From NCBI RefSeq assembly GCF_019097845.1, contig NZ_JAHRGM010000035.1, positions 310,001 through 374,000 of the forward strand: a stretch of 64,000 nt of DNA, in the 5' to 3' direction. This stretch comes from Sphingobium sp. AS12 (GTDB lineage Bacteria; Pseudomonadota; Alphaproteobacteria; Sphingomonadales; Sphingomonadaceae). The notes beneath the pieces are model-generated. The model saw nothing but the letters and a program-made list of their open reading frames with translations. It did not search any database and was not told the DNA's origin. The position numbers and the translations under genes were made by a program. This document shows, piece after piece, positions 1 to 7,567 of this stretch (positions within the stretch are counted from its first letter, which is position 1; the number at the start of each line of letters is the position of its first letter).

Positions 1-39
1 GCCCGCGCCCGCCGCCTGACCGTGATTTTAAGGAGCCTG

Positions 40-576
40 ATGATGAAGCGCCTGTCCCTGTTGCTCGCCGCCGCTGCCACCCTGCTGGGATCGAGCGGGG
101 CGATGGCTGCCCTTGCCATTGGTGCCAAGGCACCCGACTTCACCACGCGCGGTGCGCAGGCGGGCAAGACGTTCACCCTGACCCTTTCGCACCAGTTGAA
201 GCGCGGCCCGGTTGTCCTCTATTTCTTCCCCAAGGCATTCACGCCCGGCTGCTCGGCCGAAGCGCGCGAATTTGCCGACAATATCGACAAGTTCAAGGCG
301 GCCGGGGCCACCGTGATCGGCATGTCGGCCGACTCTGTCGATGATCTGGTCGCCTTCTCGACCAAGGAATGTGCGGGCAAATTCGCCGTCGCTTCCGCCG
401 GACCGGGCATCGTGTCGGGCTATGACGTGGCGCTCAAGATGCGCCCCGGCATGACCGACCGCACCTCCTACGTCATCGCTCCGTCAGGCCGCATCGCCTT
501 CGTCCATTCCGAAATGAACTATGCCGAACATGTCAAAACCACGCTGGCGGCGGTCCAGGCGATGAAGCAGAAATAA
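40..576 (+). CDS. Exported peroxiredoxin (AhpC/TSA, BCP-like)
   Basis: Thiol peroxidase of the AhpC/TSA superfamily, expected to reduce peroxides in the periplasm. The ATG at 40 is chosen because AAGGAG lies 5 bases upstream; an in-frame GTG at 22 has no such signal. The first ~23 residues form a signal peptide (basic MMKR, Leu/Ala-rich core, GAMA cleavage site). The thioredoxin-like fold carries the peroxidatic cysteine in TPGCSAEA, and a second cysteine (KECAG) is a possible resolving residue, as in PrxQ/BCP. Length (178 aa) fits the family. It stands alone before a palindromic repeat. Its substrate and reductant are not visible. Confidence 0.87.
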   Translation: MMKRLSLLLAAAATLLGSSGAMAALAIGAKAPDFTTRGAQAGKTFTLTLSHQLKRGPVVLYFFPKAFTPGCSAEAREFADNIDKFKAAGATVIGMSADSVDDLVAFSTKECAGKFAVASAGPGIVSGYDVALKMRPGMTDRTSYVIAPSGRIAFVHSEMNYAEHVKTTLAAVQAMKQK

Positions 577-585
577 CAAAACGCC

Positions 586-700
586 GTTCGTGCTGAGTAG
601 GGACTGAGCGAAGCCGAAGGCCCGTATCGAAGCATTATGCGCTGCGTGTGATCCCTCGATACGCCATTTCGCCTTCGTTCAATGGCTACTCAGGACGAAC
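586..700. repeat. Intergenic palindromic repeat (REP-like)
   Basis: Two arms of about 47 bases face each other: the left starts GTTCGTGCTGAGTAG and the right ends CTACTCAGGACGAAC, with several mismatches and a short centre. It fills the space between the peroxiredoxin and the convergent cyclotransferase gene, where the transcript could form a long hairpin. It belongs to the same broad class as the elements at 42676, 43223 and 57180. Confidence 0.7.
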
Positions 701-731
701 GACGAACGGGGTGGTTTGCCTCCAAGGCCAT

Positions 732-1121
732 TCACTCACCCAAAAAATCCCCACTCGCAATCCGCGCCAGTCCCGCTACATCGCGCGCGTAGATATAGGT
801 CCAGGCCTCGACCGGCCCGTCGGCCCGTTGCACCGTCACCAATGCGCGCCGATATTCATGCGGCTCCGGGAAATGCGCAGCACATTCCTCATATTCGTCC
901 AGCCGCGCCAGCAATGTAGCCGGATCGGCTAGGGCAAACAGATCGCCCATCACTACCCCTTCATCACCCGGCACGAAGCCCGGATACGTATCGACCCGAT
1001 ACAGCGCGCCGCGCGCCGTCGCCTGTCCCACGACAGGCGCCACGCCGCGCAGCCATCGCGCCATCGGCCCGTCGAAACCAGCCCGCAATGTGCCATAGAC
1101 GAACAGCAAAGCGCTGCTCAT
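732..1121 (-). CDS. Gamma-glutamylcyclotransferase family protein (AIG2/GGCT-like)
   Basis: The GGCT-like fold releases 5-oxoproline from gamma-glutamyl amines or peptides; the exact substrate varies within the family. The N-terminal FVYGTLR matches the diagnostic YGTL phosphate-binding loop, and acidic residues in DEYEEC supply the candidate catalytic glutamate. I chose the internal ATG at 1121 (MSSALLFVYGTLR), which gives 129 aa with the YGTL motif close to the start as usual; an upstream start at 1166 would add 15 unrelated residues. It is convergent with the peroxiredoxin gene and probably cytosolic. Confidence 0.83.
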   Translation of the reverse strand: MSSALLFVYGTLRAGFDGPMARWLRGVAPVVGQATARGALYRVDTYPGFVPGDEGVVMGDLFALADPATLLARLDEYEECAAHFPEPHEYRRALVTVQRADGPVEAWTYIYARDVAGLARIASGDFLGE

Positions 1122-1240
1122 GCCGCGCCCATGGAAATTATCCCGATAAACGGCAAATTTCCCCAACTGATAGAAATGCCCGCAGGCCGACTTTGCCCTG
1201 CAATGCCTGAAAGTGGCGAATTTCCAAGGGAAAACAAAAC

Positions 1241-1256
1241 TGGCACGGCTCCTGCA
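1241..1256 (+). promoter_or_regulatory. Putative sigma54 (-24/-12) promoter
   Basis: TGGCACGGCTCCTGCA fits the sigma54 consensus TGGCACG-N4-TTGCW with one mismatch, and the GG and GC pairs have exactly the required 10-base gap. It lies about 60 bases before a 34-aa ORF and a PspC gene. In enterobacteria the phage-shock operon uses sigma54 with the activator PspF, so the place makes biological sense. No PspF gene is in the window. Confidence 0.6.
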
Positions 1257-1315
1257 ATCCTATTGGGCATCAAGGCCGGATAGCCCGGCCAGCCAAAAAT
1301 CAGGGAGTTTCTACC

Positions 1316-1420
1316 ATGTCCATCGCCAGGTTCCACAGTGCCGCCGTCGCTCTTGTCGGCGCTTTCATCGTCGCCAGCCTGTTCGTCGGTGCCGCCGTGC
1401 CGGTCCTGCCGATCGCCTGA
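1316..1420 (+). CDS. Small membrane peptide upstream of PspC, 34 aa
   Basis: A 34-codon ORF with a good ribosome site (AGGGAG, 8 bases before the ATG). The product is almost one hydrophobic segment: a short polar start (MSIARFHS), then an Ala/Val/Leu-rich stretch ending in VPVLPIA. It is either a single-pass inner-membrane peptide or a cleaved signal-like peptide. It follows the sigma54-like promoter and precedes the PspC gene by 47 bases, which suggests one envelope-stress operon. I do not recognise a named family. Support comes from the Shine-Dalgarno, the context and the composition. Confidence 0.6.
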   Translation: MSIARFHSAAVALVGAFIVASLFVGAAVPVLPIA

Positions 1421-1467
1421 TCGACCCATATTTTTCGCCAAAATCCCAAAATCAGAAGGCCAGACTC

Positions 1468-1653
1468 ATGAACAACAGCTTCACCCTCGACCGTCGCCAT
1501 GGCAAGATTATGGGCGTGTGCGCGGGCTTGTCCAACCGCACCGGGCTTGACGTCACGCTGATCCGCGTCGCCACCGTCCTACTGACGCTGTGCGCTCTCG
1601 GCCCGGTCGGCGTTGTGGCCTATCTGCTCGCAGGCTGGCTCGCGGAAGGGTAA
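1468..1653 (+). CDS. PspC-domain small membrane protein, 61 aa
   Basis: Short single-domain PspC protein. PspC senses or relays inner-membrane stress in the phage-shock response. The N-terminal part (FTLDRRHGKIMGVCAGLSNR) is the typical PspC start, with a basic patch and the GVCAGL motif. It is followed by one membrane segment (VATVLLTLCALGPVGVVAYLLAGWL). At 61 aa it has only the core and lacks the longer cytoplasmic or DUF tails of some PspC proteins. It probably shares a transcript with the 34-aa peptide and is followed by a strong terminator. Confidence 0.85.
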   Translation: MNNSFTLDRRHGKIMGVCAGLSNRTGLDVTLIRVATVLLTLCALGPVGVVAYLLAGWLAEG

Positions 1654-1691
1654 GCCGACGGCAAGATCGACCAAAGTCAGCTTATAATAAA

Positions 1692-1727
1692 AGAGCCGCC
1701 CCGGCATAGGCCATGGGCGGCTTTTTA
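1692..1727 (+). terminator. Rho-independent terminator after pspC
   Basis: An eight-base-pair GC stem (AGCCGCCC paired with GGGCGGCT, loop of 13) is followed by TTTTT, 40 bases after the pspC stop. A second small palindrome (TCCCGA cgag TCGGGA) follows at 1731-1746. Confidence 0.88.
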
Positions 1728-1768
1728 ATATCCCGACGAGTCGGGATAAAGATGAGCGCGGATTGCGC

Positions 1769-1852
1769 TCAGGCGTAAAGCACCGAATAGAAGGTCAGCA
1801 TCTGTACGCCGACCGCAACCACCAGCGCAGCGCCCTGAAAAGCCTGTCGCAT
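1769..1852 (-). CDS. Possible 27-aa membrane peptide
   Basis: Reading leftwards from the ATG at 1852 gives 27 residues, starting MRQAFQGAALVVAVGVQ and ending with an aromatic tail (FYSVLYA). A GGAG sequence lies about 10 bases upstream. The composition is that of a single hydrophobic helix. It lies between the pspC terminator and the DUF72 gene, a stretch with no other gene. No family is recognised. The call rests only on the start signal and hydrophobicity, and it could be chance. Confidence 0.38.
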   Translation of the reverse strand: MRQAFQGAALVVAVGVQMLTFYSVLYA

Positions 1853-1977
1853 ATATAACTCCAATATGGTCATTCATTGCCGCCCCAGTCGGGCGGACCG
1901 GGCCTATGCGCCCGTCATGCTATTGTAACAATCGCAAAGCGCGGCGCACCGATTGCAACAAATGCAACAGACTGTAA

Positions 1978-2715
1978 CTATATAGTCGCACTCAATGCCA
2001 ACGCCGCGGCTGGGTTTCGCACCTTCGCGCCACTAATGAAGAAAGCATAGGCATCGCCCACCGCCGCCTGCGTCCGCAGCCGTCCCCCCCAGTCCGCCAG
2101 CGCCGCCGCGCCATAGCCGGTCGCCTCATCCTCCTGCGCCCGCATCAGCCGCATGTACGAAAACCCGACGTCCGCGCCCTGAATTGCGGGATAGGTGTCA
2201 TGATCCGCCAGCACCACCGCAGTACCAGCCTCCTGCACCATCGCCAGAAAGGCAGTGTGATCGAAACTGGCGTGCCGAACCTCCAGCGCATGGCGCAGCG
2301 GCACGCCATCGACACTGGCCGGCAACAGCTTCAGAAACGCACCGAAATCCTCGGGATTAAATGCCTTGGTCGGCATGAATTGCCACAAGATCGGCCCCAG
2401 CCGGTCGCCCAGTTCGGCAATCCCCTGTCCGACAAATTTGGCGACCGACTCGCCCGCGTCCCCCAGCACCCTGCGGTTGGTGCAATAGCGTGACGCCTTG
2501 ACCGCAAACTGGAAGCCGTCCGGCACCGCCTTCGCCCAGCCTGCAAATGTCGCCGGTTTCTGCGTACTATAATAGGTCGCATTGATCTCGGTCGCGGTCA
2601 GATGTTGCCCGACATAGGCCAGTTCATCCTTCTGCCGCAGCCCGGCCGGATAGAAAGTCCCGCGCCACGGCTCAAACACCCAGCCGCCAATGCCGATCCT
2701 GATCCGCCCCGCCAT
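1978..2715 (-). CDS. DUF72 domain protein (YecE-like)
   Basis: A 245-aa DUF72 protein of TIM-barrel type. The N-terminus (RIRIGIGGWVFEPWRGTFYP) is the family signature, followed by EINATYYS and later LPLRHALEVRH-like and LADHDTYPA segments typical of the barrel strands. Its biochemical role is not established; relatives are sometimes linked to nucleic-acid or repair functions by context only. It is monocistronic, with 33 bases between its start and the cyclophilin stop. Length is normal for the family. Confidence 0.85.
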   Translation of the reverse strand: MAGRIRIGIGGWVFEPWRGTFYPAGLRQKDELAYVGQHLTATEINATYYSTQKPATFAGWAKAVPDGFQFAVKASRYCTNRRVLGDAGESVAKFVGQGIAELGDRLGPILWQFMPTKAFNPEDFGAFLKLLPASVDGVPLRHALEVRHASFDHTAFLAMVQEAGTAVVLADHDTYPAIQGADVGFSYMRLMRAQEDEATGYGAAALADWGGRLRTQAAVGDAYAFFISGAKVRNPAAALALSATI

Positions 2716-2748
2716 CCCGACCTCCCGCGCAACTTGCGTTACATATGT

Positions 2749-3420
2749 CTATCTTACTGTCGGCCTTTTCAAGCCGATCAGCCATGGCTTGACCCCGCGC
2801 GTCGGTTTCGCTGTCCCATCCATCCGCCGCGCCCGCAGGATCTGGACGGGTTTGACGATCATCTGCCCCCGCATCGGACCCGTTCCGCAACAGGTCGGCA
2901 CGGCCAATATCTTTTTCACGACCGCCATCCCGCCCACCACATGGCCGAACGCGGCATAGCCGATGGACCCCTCGCGCGCATCCATCGTCGGGGTTGCGCC
3001 AACGGTCATGAAGAAATTGCCCATCGCCGAATTGGTCCGGTTGGGCCGCGCCATGGACAGGGTGGCGTCGAGATGGCGGATGCCGGTCTGGCTGGTCGGC
3101 TCATGCACCACCGGCGGCAGCGATCGCCGCACATCCATGTCGATCCCGCCCTGGATCAGCCCCTGCGTCGGATCGCTCTTGCGCCGCGCCGCGCGATAGA
3201 AAGTCACGCCATCGAACCGCCCGTCATCTACATAGGTCAGGAAATTGGCCGACGTCCGCGGCGCGCGCCTAGTGTCGAGCGCCACGATGATCGTCCCCAC
3301 CGACGTTTCGATCGCCACCCGGATATAGCCGGGCATCGGTCGGTTCGCAGGCACCGCATGGGCAAAGCTGGACGAAAGCAGGGCTGACAGGATGGCAAGG
3401 CAACGGACAAACAGACGCAT
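2749..3420 (-). CDS. Exported cyclophilin-type peptidylprolyl isomerase
   Basis: Cyclophilin fold, expected to isomerise X-Pro bonds in the periplasm. I start at the ATG at 3420 (MRLFVRCLAILSALLSSSFAHA), which gives a clear signal peptide; the reading frame stays open upstream to 3564 but would put ~48 unrelated residues first. Motifs follow in family order: VGTIIVALDTRRAPRTSANF, GVTFYR, GLIQGG and an SMARPNRTNSAMGNFFMTVG-like stretch. Some residues near the canonical active site are changed (the usual FMxQGGD is LIQGGID), so activity is likely but not certain. Its upstream region is where the integrated element begins. Confidence 0.85.
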   Translation of the reverse strand: MRLFVRCLAILSALLSSSFAHAVPANRPMPGYIRVAIETSVGTIIVALDTRRAPRTSANFLTYVDDGRFDGVTFYRAARRKSDPTQGLIQGGIDMDVRRSLPPVVHEPTSQTGIRHLDATLSMARPNRTNSAMGNFFMTVGATPTMDAREGSIGYAAFGHVVGGMAVVKKILAVPTCCGTGPMRGQMIVKPVQILRARRMDGTAKPTRGVKPWLIGLKRPTVR

Positions 3421-3541
3421 CGACAGGCGAACACTCGCGGCAGGGAGGGATGAAGCCCCAATGGCTAGAGCCGCCGCACGGTCAGCGCAATCACCCGCTG
3501 CCAGAAGGGCTGCGCGTGACATGATCTGAATGAGGAAAAAG

Positions 3542-3557
3542 TGGTGCCGGAGACGGA
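3542..3557. repeat. Distal attachment core (partial tRNA-Phe copy)
   Basis: TGGTGCCGGAGACGGA differs from the tRNA-Phe 3' end at 26236-26252 only by one missing C. It lies 120 bases upstream of the cyclophilin start and 25 bases outside the stop of the deaminase gene. A small inverted repeat (GCTGA aata TCAGC, 3570-3583) follows directly. Confidence 0.75.
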
Positions 3558-3582
3558 AACGCATTGCTGGCTGAAATATCAG

Positions 3583-5292
3583 CTATTCCTTGTCTTGTTT
3601 GAATATGTTTTTCATCGTGGCCCCCAATCTGGCCCCCAAACCATTTCCTTGGGGCGCGTCGCTTGTCGCTGAACCCGCTTCCGACTGACTGGCTGCCGGG
3701 CGGTCTGTCTCAATTATGGGTGCACCACCGGATTTGAACTGACCTAGCAACAATCCGTATTCCCACGTCTCAAGATCGACGTAGGTCGGCACCGGCACGT
3801 CTATCATTGGCCGAGGAATTTCCTCGTACCATTGCAGAGCGAGGCCGCCCTTTTTTCGGCGACCTTTCTGGAAAATATCACGATACCGATATGGCGAAAT
3901 ACCTAGGAACGGCAGGAATGCGACGCGCCCGCCAGTCTCTTGTTCGATCTCGATTTCATTCTCGTGCAATTCCTTGGCTTTGCTCTTGGGATACGGCTCC
4001 ATGTAAACAACCTTGGAGATACCAGCCGCCAGCACATGCTTGGTGCAGTTGTGACATGGAAAAGTGGTGCAGTAGAGGGTCGCCCCTTTGATCGACCGAC
4101 CAAGACGGGCAGCATCGCAAATCGCACACATTTCTGCATGAACTACGCGGCCATATTCTGTCAGATCCGTGATCTGTGCGCCGTAAAGGGCACCTTCGCC
4201 GATTTGAGGAGTGGAGGTCGGCTTTTGGGTTAGGCGATCAACAATCTGGGCAGAACTGCCGATGTTTCGGGCCTCCTGAGATAGCATTCCACCGCGTTGG
4301 AGCCTTTCCATCAAATCGCGGATGACCTCGCGCTTTAAAAGGTCGTTCGGATCATGACCCATCTTGATGTCGCGGTGATCGGGCTCTTCCCCATCCCAAT
4401 ATGTGCCGCCAAAAGCCTTCGGCACTTCGTTGCAGCCCTGCGTGATCAGTTCACCATCAGAAGTAAAAATCGCTGCTCCTACCTGGCGCGACAAATCGCT
4501 CGATCGAAGGGAAGCGGACTTGGCCGCGTACATGCCGTACTCGGCTTTGGTGGGCGCTATATCGGCTTTGCCAAATAGCGCTTCTACAAATCGGACGGTT
4601 TTCGCTTCCATCTCTTCCTTATGAATGCCGTCTATAAAAACGTCCGCCCTATGGAAGGTCTCGCGCAAATGCTGCCCGTGAGCATCGCCATCCTCGTTCA
4701 TGTCTCGATGCATGAGTTTGTCGGCCTTGGCGCTGATCTCATGATCGGGCACGTCCAATTGTAACGATCGCTTCAGCTTTTGCTCAATGATACGCTTTCG
4801 GCTTTCGGCTGAGCCATATGCAGATATGAGTACGAACTGGCGTCCATAGACCTTCCGCATCAGGTCGACCTCTTCCGGCCGTTTCAACTGACGGACTAAA
4901 TAGGCGGTCTTTGCGATCACCCGCTCTTCAGGAGGTAGCGCTTCAGCTGGCTCTTCGCCTGAGATAGGCGGATAGACTGAAGCCCTATGTTGACGGATTG
5001 CACGCATCGCAAAGCGCATGAGCGTGTCTGGAGAACCATAGCGTCGGCAAACCTCGCTAGCGTGATCCATCTTGTACGACATCACGGCTTCATAATCGTT
5101 GCCTTTAGACTTGGCGATGTCGGTCGTTTCCTCATCGATCTCCGAGGTGATGCGGATATTGACGGTTTGATAATCAACCGCTTGAAGAGCTTGGGCAAGC
5201 GTCTGAGAGATCGCATCTATATCGATCCCGATCGGACCCGCGATTCCGAACACCAATTCTGGGTGCAAAATAGCGTTCGGCTCATCGGACAT
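3583..5292 (-). CDS. Anti-phage dCTP deaminase (AvcD/DcdV-like)
   Basis: A two-domain protein of 569 aa. Residues ~12-240 form a P-loop-like nucleotide-binding domain with a degenerate glycine loop (GIAGPIGIDID, ~16-26) and a second block, FVLISAYGSAESRKR. Residues ~250-490 form a deoxycytidylate-deaminase domain with the zinc ligands HAE (385-387) and PCHNC (412-416). This layout is that of the bacterial defence deaminases that deplete dCTP during phage infection. The C-terminal ~70 residues are low-complexity. In the AvcID system an adjacent RNA restrains the enzyme; none can be identified here by eye. The gene sits at the very edge of the element, in lower-GC DNA, as acquired defence cargo often does. 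Confidence 0.85.
   Translation of the reverse strand: MSDEPNAILHPELVFGIAGPIGIDIDAISQTLAQALQAVDYQTVNIRITSEIDEETTDIAKSKGNDYEAVMSYKMDHASEVCRRYGSPDTLMRFAMRAIRQHRASVYPPISGEEPAEALPPEERVIAKTAYLVRQLKRPEEVDLMRKVYGRQFVLISAYGSAESRKRIIEQKLKRSLQLDVPDHEISAKADKLMHRDMNEDGDAHGQHLRETFHRADVFIDGIHKEEMEAKTVRFVEALFGKADIAPTKAEYGMYAAKSASLRSSDLSRQVGAAIFTSDGELITQGCNEVPKAFGGTYWDGEEPDHRDIKMGHDPNDLLKREVIRDLMERLQRGGMLSQEARNIGSSAQIVDRLTQKPTSTPQIGEGALYGAQITDLTEYGRVVHAEMCAICDAARLGRSIKGATLYCTTFPCHNCTKHVLAAGISKVVYMEPYPKSKAKELHENEIEIEQETGGRVAFLPFLGISPYRYRDIFQKGRRKKGGLALQWYEEIPRPMIDVPVPTYVDLETWEYGLLLGQFKSGGAPIIETDRPAASQSEAGSATSDAPQGNGLGARLGATMKNIFKQDKE
3617..3640. repeat. Arm-type repeat, left copy
   Basis: A 24-base sequence that reappears at 26102-26125 with one mismatch; the identical 19-base part is CCCCAATCTGGCCCCCAAA. 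Read on the minus strand it is two copies of TTGGGGGCCA separated by GA. Such paired short repeats near both ends of an element suggest arm-binding sites for the integrase N-terminal domain. This copy lies inside the 3' end of the deaminase gene and so encodes part of its C-terminus. Confidence 0.6.
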
Positions 5293-5373
5293 TCAGACCC
5301 CCTCGTGCATTTAGGCTGGCAAATGGAATGTGATTCAGGCATCAAAGGCAAGCGGGAAATGGGGAGACAGAAA

Positions 5374-5544
5374 ATGACGGTCAGAGATCAACGCACTCTG
5401 GATGTCATCGATGAGGTTTCTCGAACTGCCGATCGTCTGGCGCGCCGGATGGGCGGGCAGTATGTTTTGGACGGCAAATGGCGTAATGCTCTTGATGAAC
5501 AAGAGAAAGTTGCGCGTTCGACGGCCAGCCGCGTTTCTGCATGA
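5374..5544 (+). CDS. Unknown 56-aa protein divergent from the dCTP deaminase
   Basis: A small ORF with a strong ribosome site (GGGGAG, 7 bases before the ATG at 5374). The product is soluble and highly charged: an acidic/basic helix-rich start (MTVRDQRTLDVIDEVSRTAD), then RLARRMGG and a C-terminal basic segment. It shows no membrane segment or cysteine pair. It is divergent from the deaminase, with 81 bases between the two starts, so the promoters may be shared. Position would allow an antitoxin, sensor or regulator role, but nothing in the sequence proves one. Confidence 0.55.
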   Translation: MTVRDQRTLDVIDEVSRTADRLARRMGGQYVLDGKWRNALDEQEKVARSTASRVSA

Positions 5545-5614
5545 TTCTGCGCCGTTAATTCGGCAGGCTTAAAACTCTTCATCTCGTCAATCACGCTTGT
5601 GCGTTTGCCAAGGT

Positions 5615-6343
5615 TCATACCGTCGGCCAAACTGCTGCTATCATCGCGCATGCCGCTTCAATATTAGCGATCCTCCGCGCGGAGTTCGTTGGTCCCCGAA
5701 CCACTGAACGCCTGGGCACGTCTACGACCATTGATGCTTGAGGGTGCACCGTTCCAAGATCACCGATATATTGTTGTGCATGAAGGTGGGCGATTGTCGC
5801 CAAATGACCGTTCGCTTCGGCTCGCCTCCCTTCCGCTGCATCGCCGCCTGCGCCGATGGTGCATCGGATAAAAACTTGTCCAACGCGCGGACCATCACGC
5901 CGCACCACCCTTGAAATGAGATCAGGGCTCACAGAAATTTCTACCCCATTGATATTCAGGCTAACTGATGGAAGCCGCGGCTCGAGATACTCTGCATTCC
6001 AAAGGTCCAGCTCGTTCGTAGCCCGCTGAAATGAGTCAATGACGTCCATGCATCGTTGGGCATCATCTCGGACCAGCGGACCGTTGGCCATGTCATCACG
6101 TCGGTCTTGAAGATCCGTAATTGCCTGAGCTGCGATCCGGTTCATGCCAGCACGATTTCGCAAACATTCCGAGATTGCCCGCCTAGCGTGCGCGTACTGG
6201 ATGATGAGCGCTCGGTTAGGCCCTGGGTTTTTTGCTTGCCGAAGAATCCCCATCTGTCCTACCGGAGTTGGCGCGACAAGGTAGTCGGCGAGTTGCGAAG
6301 CCGACAGTCTAGGATTTGTGCGCGGAGCAGGAGGACGAGCCAT
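5615..6343 (-). CDS. Unknown protein, 242 aa, in the defence-cargo region
   Basis: The product has no signal peptide or membrane segment. The N-terminus is basic and proline-rich (MARPPAPRTNPRLSASQLAD); the middle is helical (ALIIQYAHARRAISECLRNR) and the C-terminal half mixes strands and helices (SLNINGVEISVSPDL). I recognise no catalytic motif. AAGGA lies about 9 bases before the ATG. The start codon shares its CATG with the start of the gene on the other strand (6342), so the two are transcribed apart from a common point. Base composition is lower in GC than the chromosome, like the neighbouring deaminase. Confidence 0.6.
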   Translation of the reverse strand: MARPPAPRTNPRLSASQLADYLVAPTPVGQMGILRQAKNPGPNRALIIQYAHARRAISECLRNRAGMNRIAAQAITDLQDRRDDMANGPLVRDDAQRCMDVIDSFQRATNELDLWNAEYLEPRLPSVSLNINGVEISVSPDLISRVVRRDGPRVGQVFIRCTIGAGGDAAEGRRAEANGHLATIAHLHAQQYIGDLGTVHPQASMVVDVPRRSVVRGPTNSARRIANIEAACAMIAAVWPTV

Positions 6344-6578
6344 GGACGAGTTCCTTGCAATGGGGACAACCCCTAACGGCCAGGAGATTTACCTTTCTGA
6401 ACTTTCAAAGCAAACACTCGCTGAGAATGGGATGAAAGAAGACAGCACGGGTCTCTATATTTACGAAGCAAGCGACAACCCGAGGGGATGTGGTATCCGG
6501 GTCTTAGCAGCGGTCCCATGCCTAGAGGCTGGGTTCAGGATGCTTGATATTCTCGGCCTACGCCTCATGCCAGCGTAA
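6342..6578 (+). CDS. Unknown 78-aa protein
   Basis: It has a perfect AGGAGG with good spacing before the ATG at 6342. The sequence (starting MDEFLAMGTTPNGQEIYL) is a small mixed alpha/beta protein with two cysteines (GCGIRV, VPCLEAG). It shows no known motif, signal peptide or membrane helix. It starts head-to-head with the 242-aa gene, its ATG overlapping the other by two bases, and its 3' end overlaps the convergent gene ending at 6565 by 14 bases. The strong ribosome site makes it more than a chance frame. Confidence 0.55.
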   Translation: MDEFLAMGTTPNGQEIYLSELSKQTLAENGMKEDSTGLYIYEASDNPRGCGIRVLAAVPCLEAGFRMLDILGLRLMPA

Positions 6579-7191
6579 CTGGTAAACTGACCACCATAGC
6601 CTCTGCAATGGCCCGCATTAATACATCCTTCGGCACCGGCACGCTCACACTGACGTAGCCCACATTCTGCGCCCGCCGCGTCCCATACTGCCTGATCCAT
6701 TCCTTCCCATGCTGCCGCCAAGCGCGCTGCAACGGCACGACTGGCAACAGGTAACAGATGCCCGATGGCGCAAAGGCATAGGCGATGAAGTCGCAGGCCA
6801 GAGGTTTCTGGACCCATCCGGGGATACGCCGGGCCTCGTCGCTCCAGCGCTCCAGTAAAATGTCGGGCCAGTCCTCCATGCGGACCTTCTCGTCCACGGT
6901 GTAGGTCCGACCGCAGTCCAAGGTCAGGACACGGTCTATCCCGCCGCGTTGCGCCCAGCCGTCGTTTCGCACGGCGACGGCAGAGGCGAGCTTTGGAAAT
7001 GCCCGGCGGTACATGTCGATCCACCATGGCGCATCGGTGAAACTGTTGGATAGGGCGAGACTATCATGGAAGCGGTGGCGGCGCGGTCGGGACGGCGAAA
7101 CGCCCCGGCCCGATTGGGGCCGAGGCGCAATAGGTGCTAATGGTTGAGATCGAGAACTCAGCGGTGCTTCTTCCTTCTCATGCTGCGTCAC
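6565..7191 (-). CDS. Unknown protein, 208 aa; last gene of coupled operon
   Basis: Last gene of the leftward operon. The N-terminal ~50 residues are rich in Arg, Pro and Ser and look disordered; the folded part begins near FTDAPWWIDMYRRAF. A D..VDEK sequence (LTLDCGRTYTVDEKVRM) recalls the metal-binding core of PD-(D/E)XK nucleases, followed by a strand/helix pattern (KPLACDFIAYAF), but this is only a resemblance. Its start overlaps the previous stop by 14 bases, so a start further in (for example the Met before YRRAF) is also possible. Confidence 0.6.
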   Translation of the reverse strand: MTQHEKEEAPLSSRSQPLAPIAPRPQSGRGVSPSRPRRHRFHDSLALSNSFTDAPWWIDMYRRAFPKLASAVAVRNDGWAQRGGIDRVLTLDCGRTYTVDEKVRMEDWPDILLERWSDEARRIPGWVQKPLACDFIAYAFAPSGICYLLPVVPLQRAWRQHGKEWIRQYGTRRAQNVGYVSVSVPVPKDVLMRAIAEAMVVSLPVTLA

Positions 7192-7567
7192 CCGGCGGTT
7201 TCGGACGTGGCAGGCGGGTCAATAGGCTGTCTGCCGCCGCTCGCATGTCTGGGGCATCGTGATCGCCGAAAGCGGCGTGCCTCAGTTGTTTCAGCACGGA
7301 AATCCGCGTCTCGTCGGACAGCGCGGTGTAGAGCGCCAGCGCCATCAAGTGTGCCTCGTCCCAACGCCCAAATTGGGAACACCAGCGATCCAGCGCCTTA
7401 TCCTTTCGATCCTGCACCAGTTTGAGACGCACGACGTTCGGCGGAGTGTGCTCGCCGTCCCGAGACTTCAACATCAGCGCGAGATCACCGCCAGCGGTAT
7501 GAACATAGCTAGTGACCCGCTTTCTCCCGCGCTTGATAGGCTTTGGGAATGGAATGATCTGGGTCAT
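7178..7567 (-). CDS. Unknown protein, 129 aa
   Basis: I choose the ATG at 7567 because it forms a 4-base ATGA overlap with the stop of the preceding gene; an upstream in-frame start lies inside that gene. The N-terminus is basic (PFPKPIKRGRKRV) and could contact nucleic acid. The middle is helical (WCSQFGRWDEAHLMALALY), followed by a helix with ISVLKQLRHAAFG. No catalytic motif is seen. As the eighth gene of a coupled nine-gene series it is likely translated in fixed ratio with its neighbours. Confidence 0.65.
   Translation of the reverse strand: MTQIIPFPKPIKRGRKRVTSYVHTAGGDLALMLKSRDGEHTPPNVVRLKLVQDRKDKALDRWCSQFGRWDEAHLMALALYTALSDETRISVLKQLRHAAFGDHDAPDMRAAADSLLTRLPRPKPPGDAA

Noticed and set aside
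3421..3541. N-terminal extension of the cyclophilin to 3564
   Set aside because: It crosses the att core and gives sequence unlike the family; the ATG at 3420 starts a proper signal peptide.
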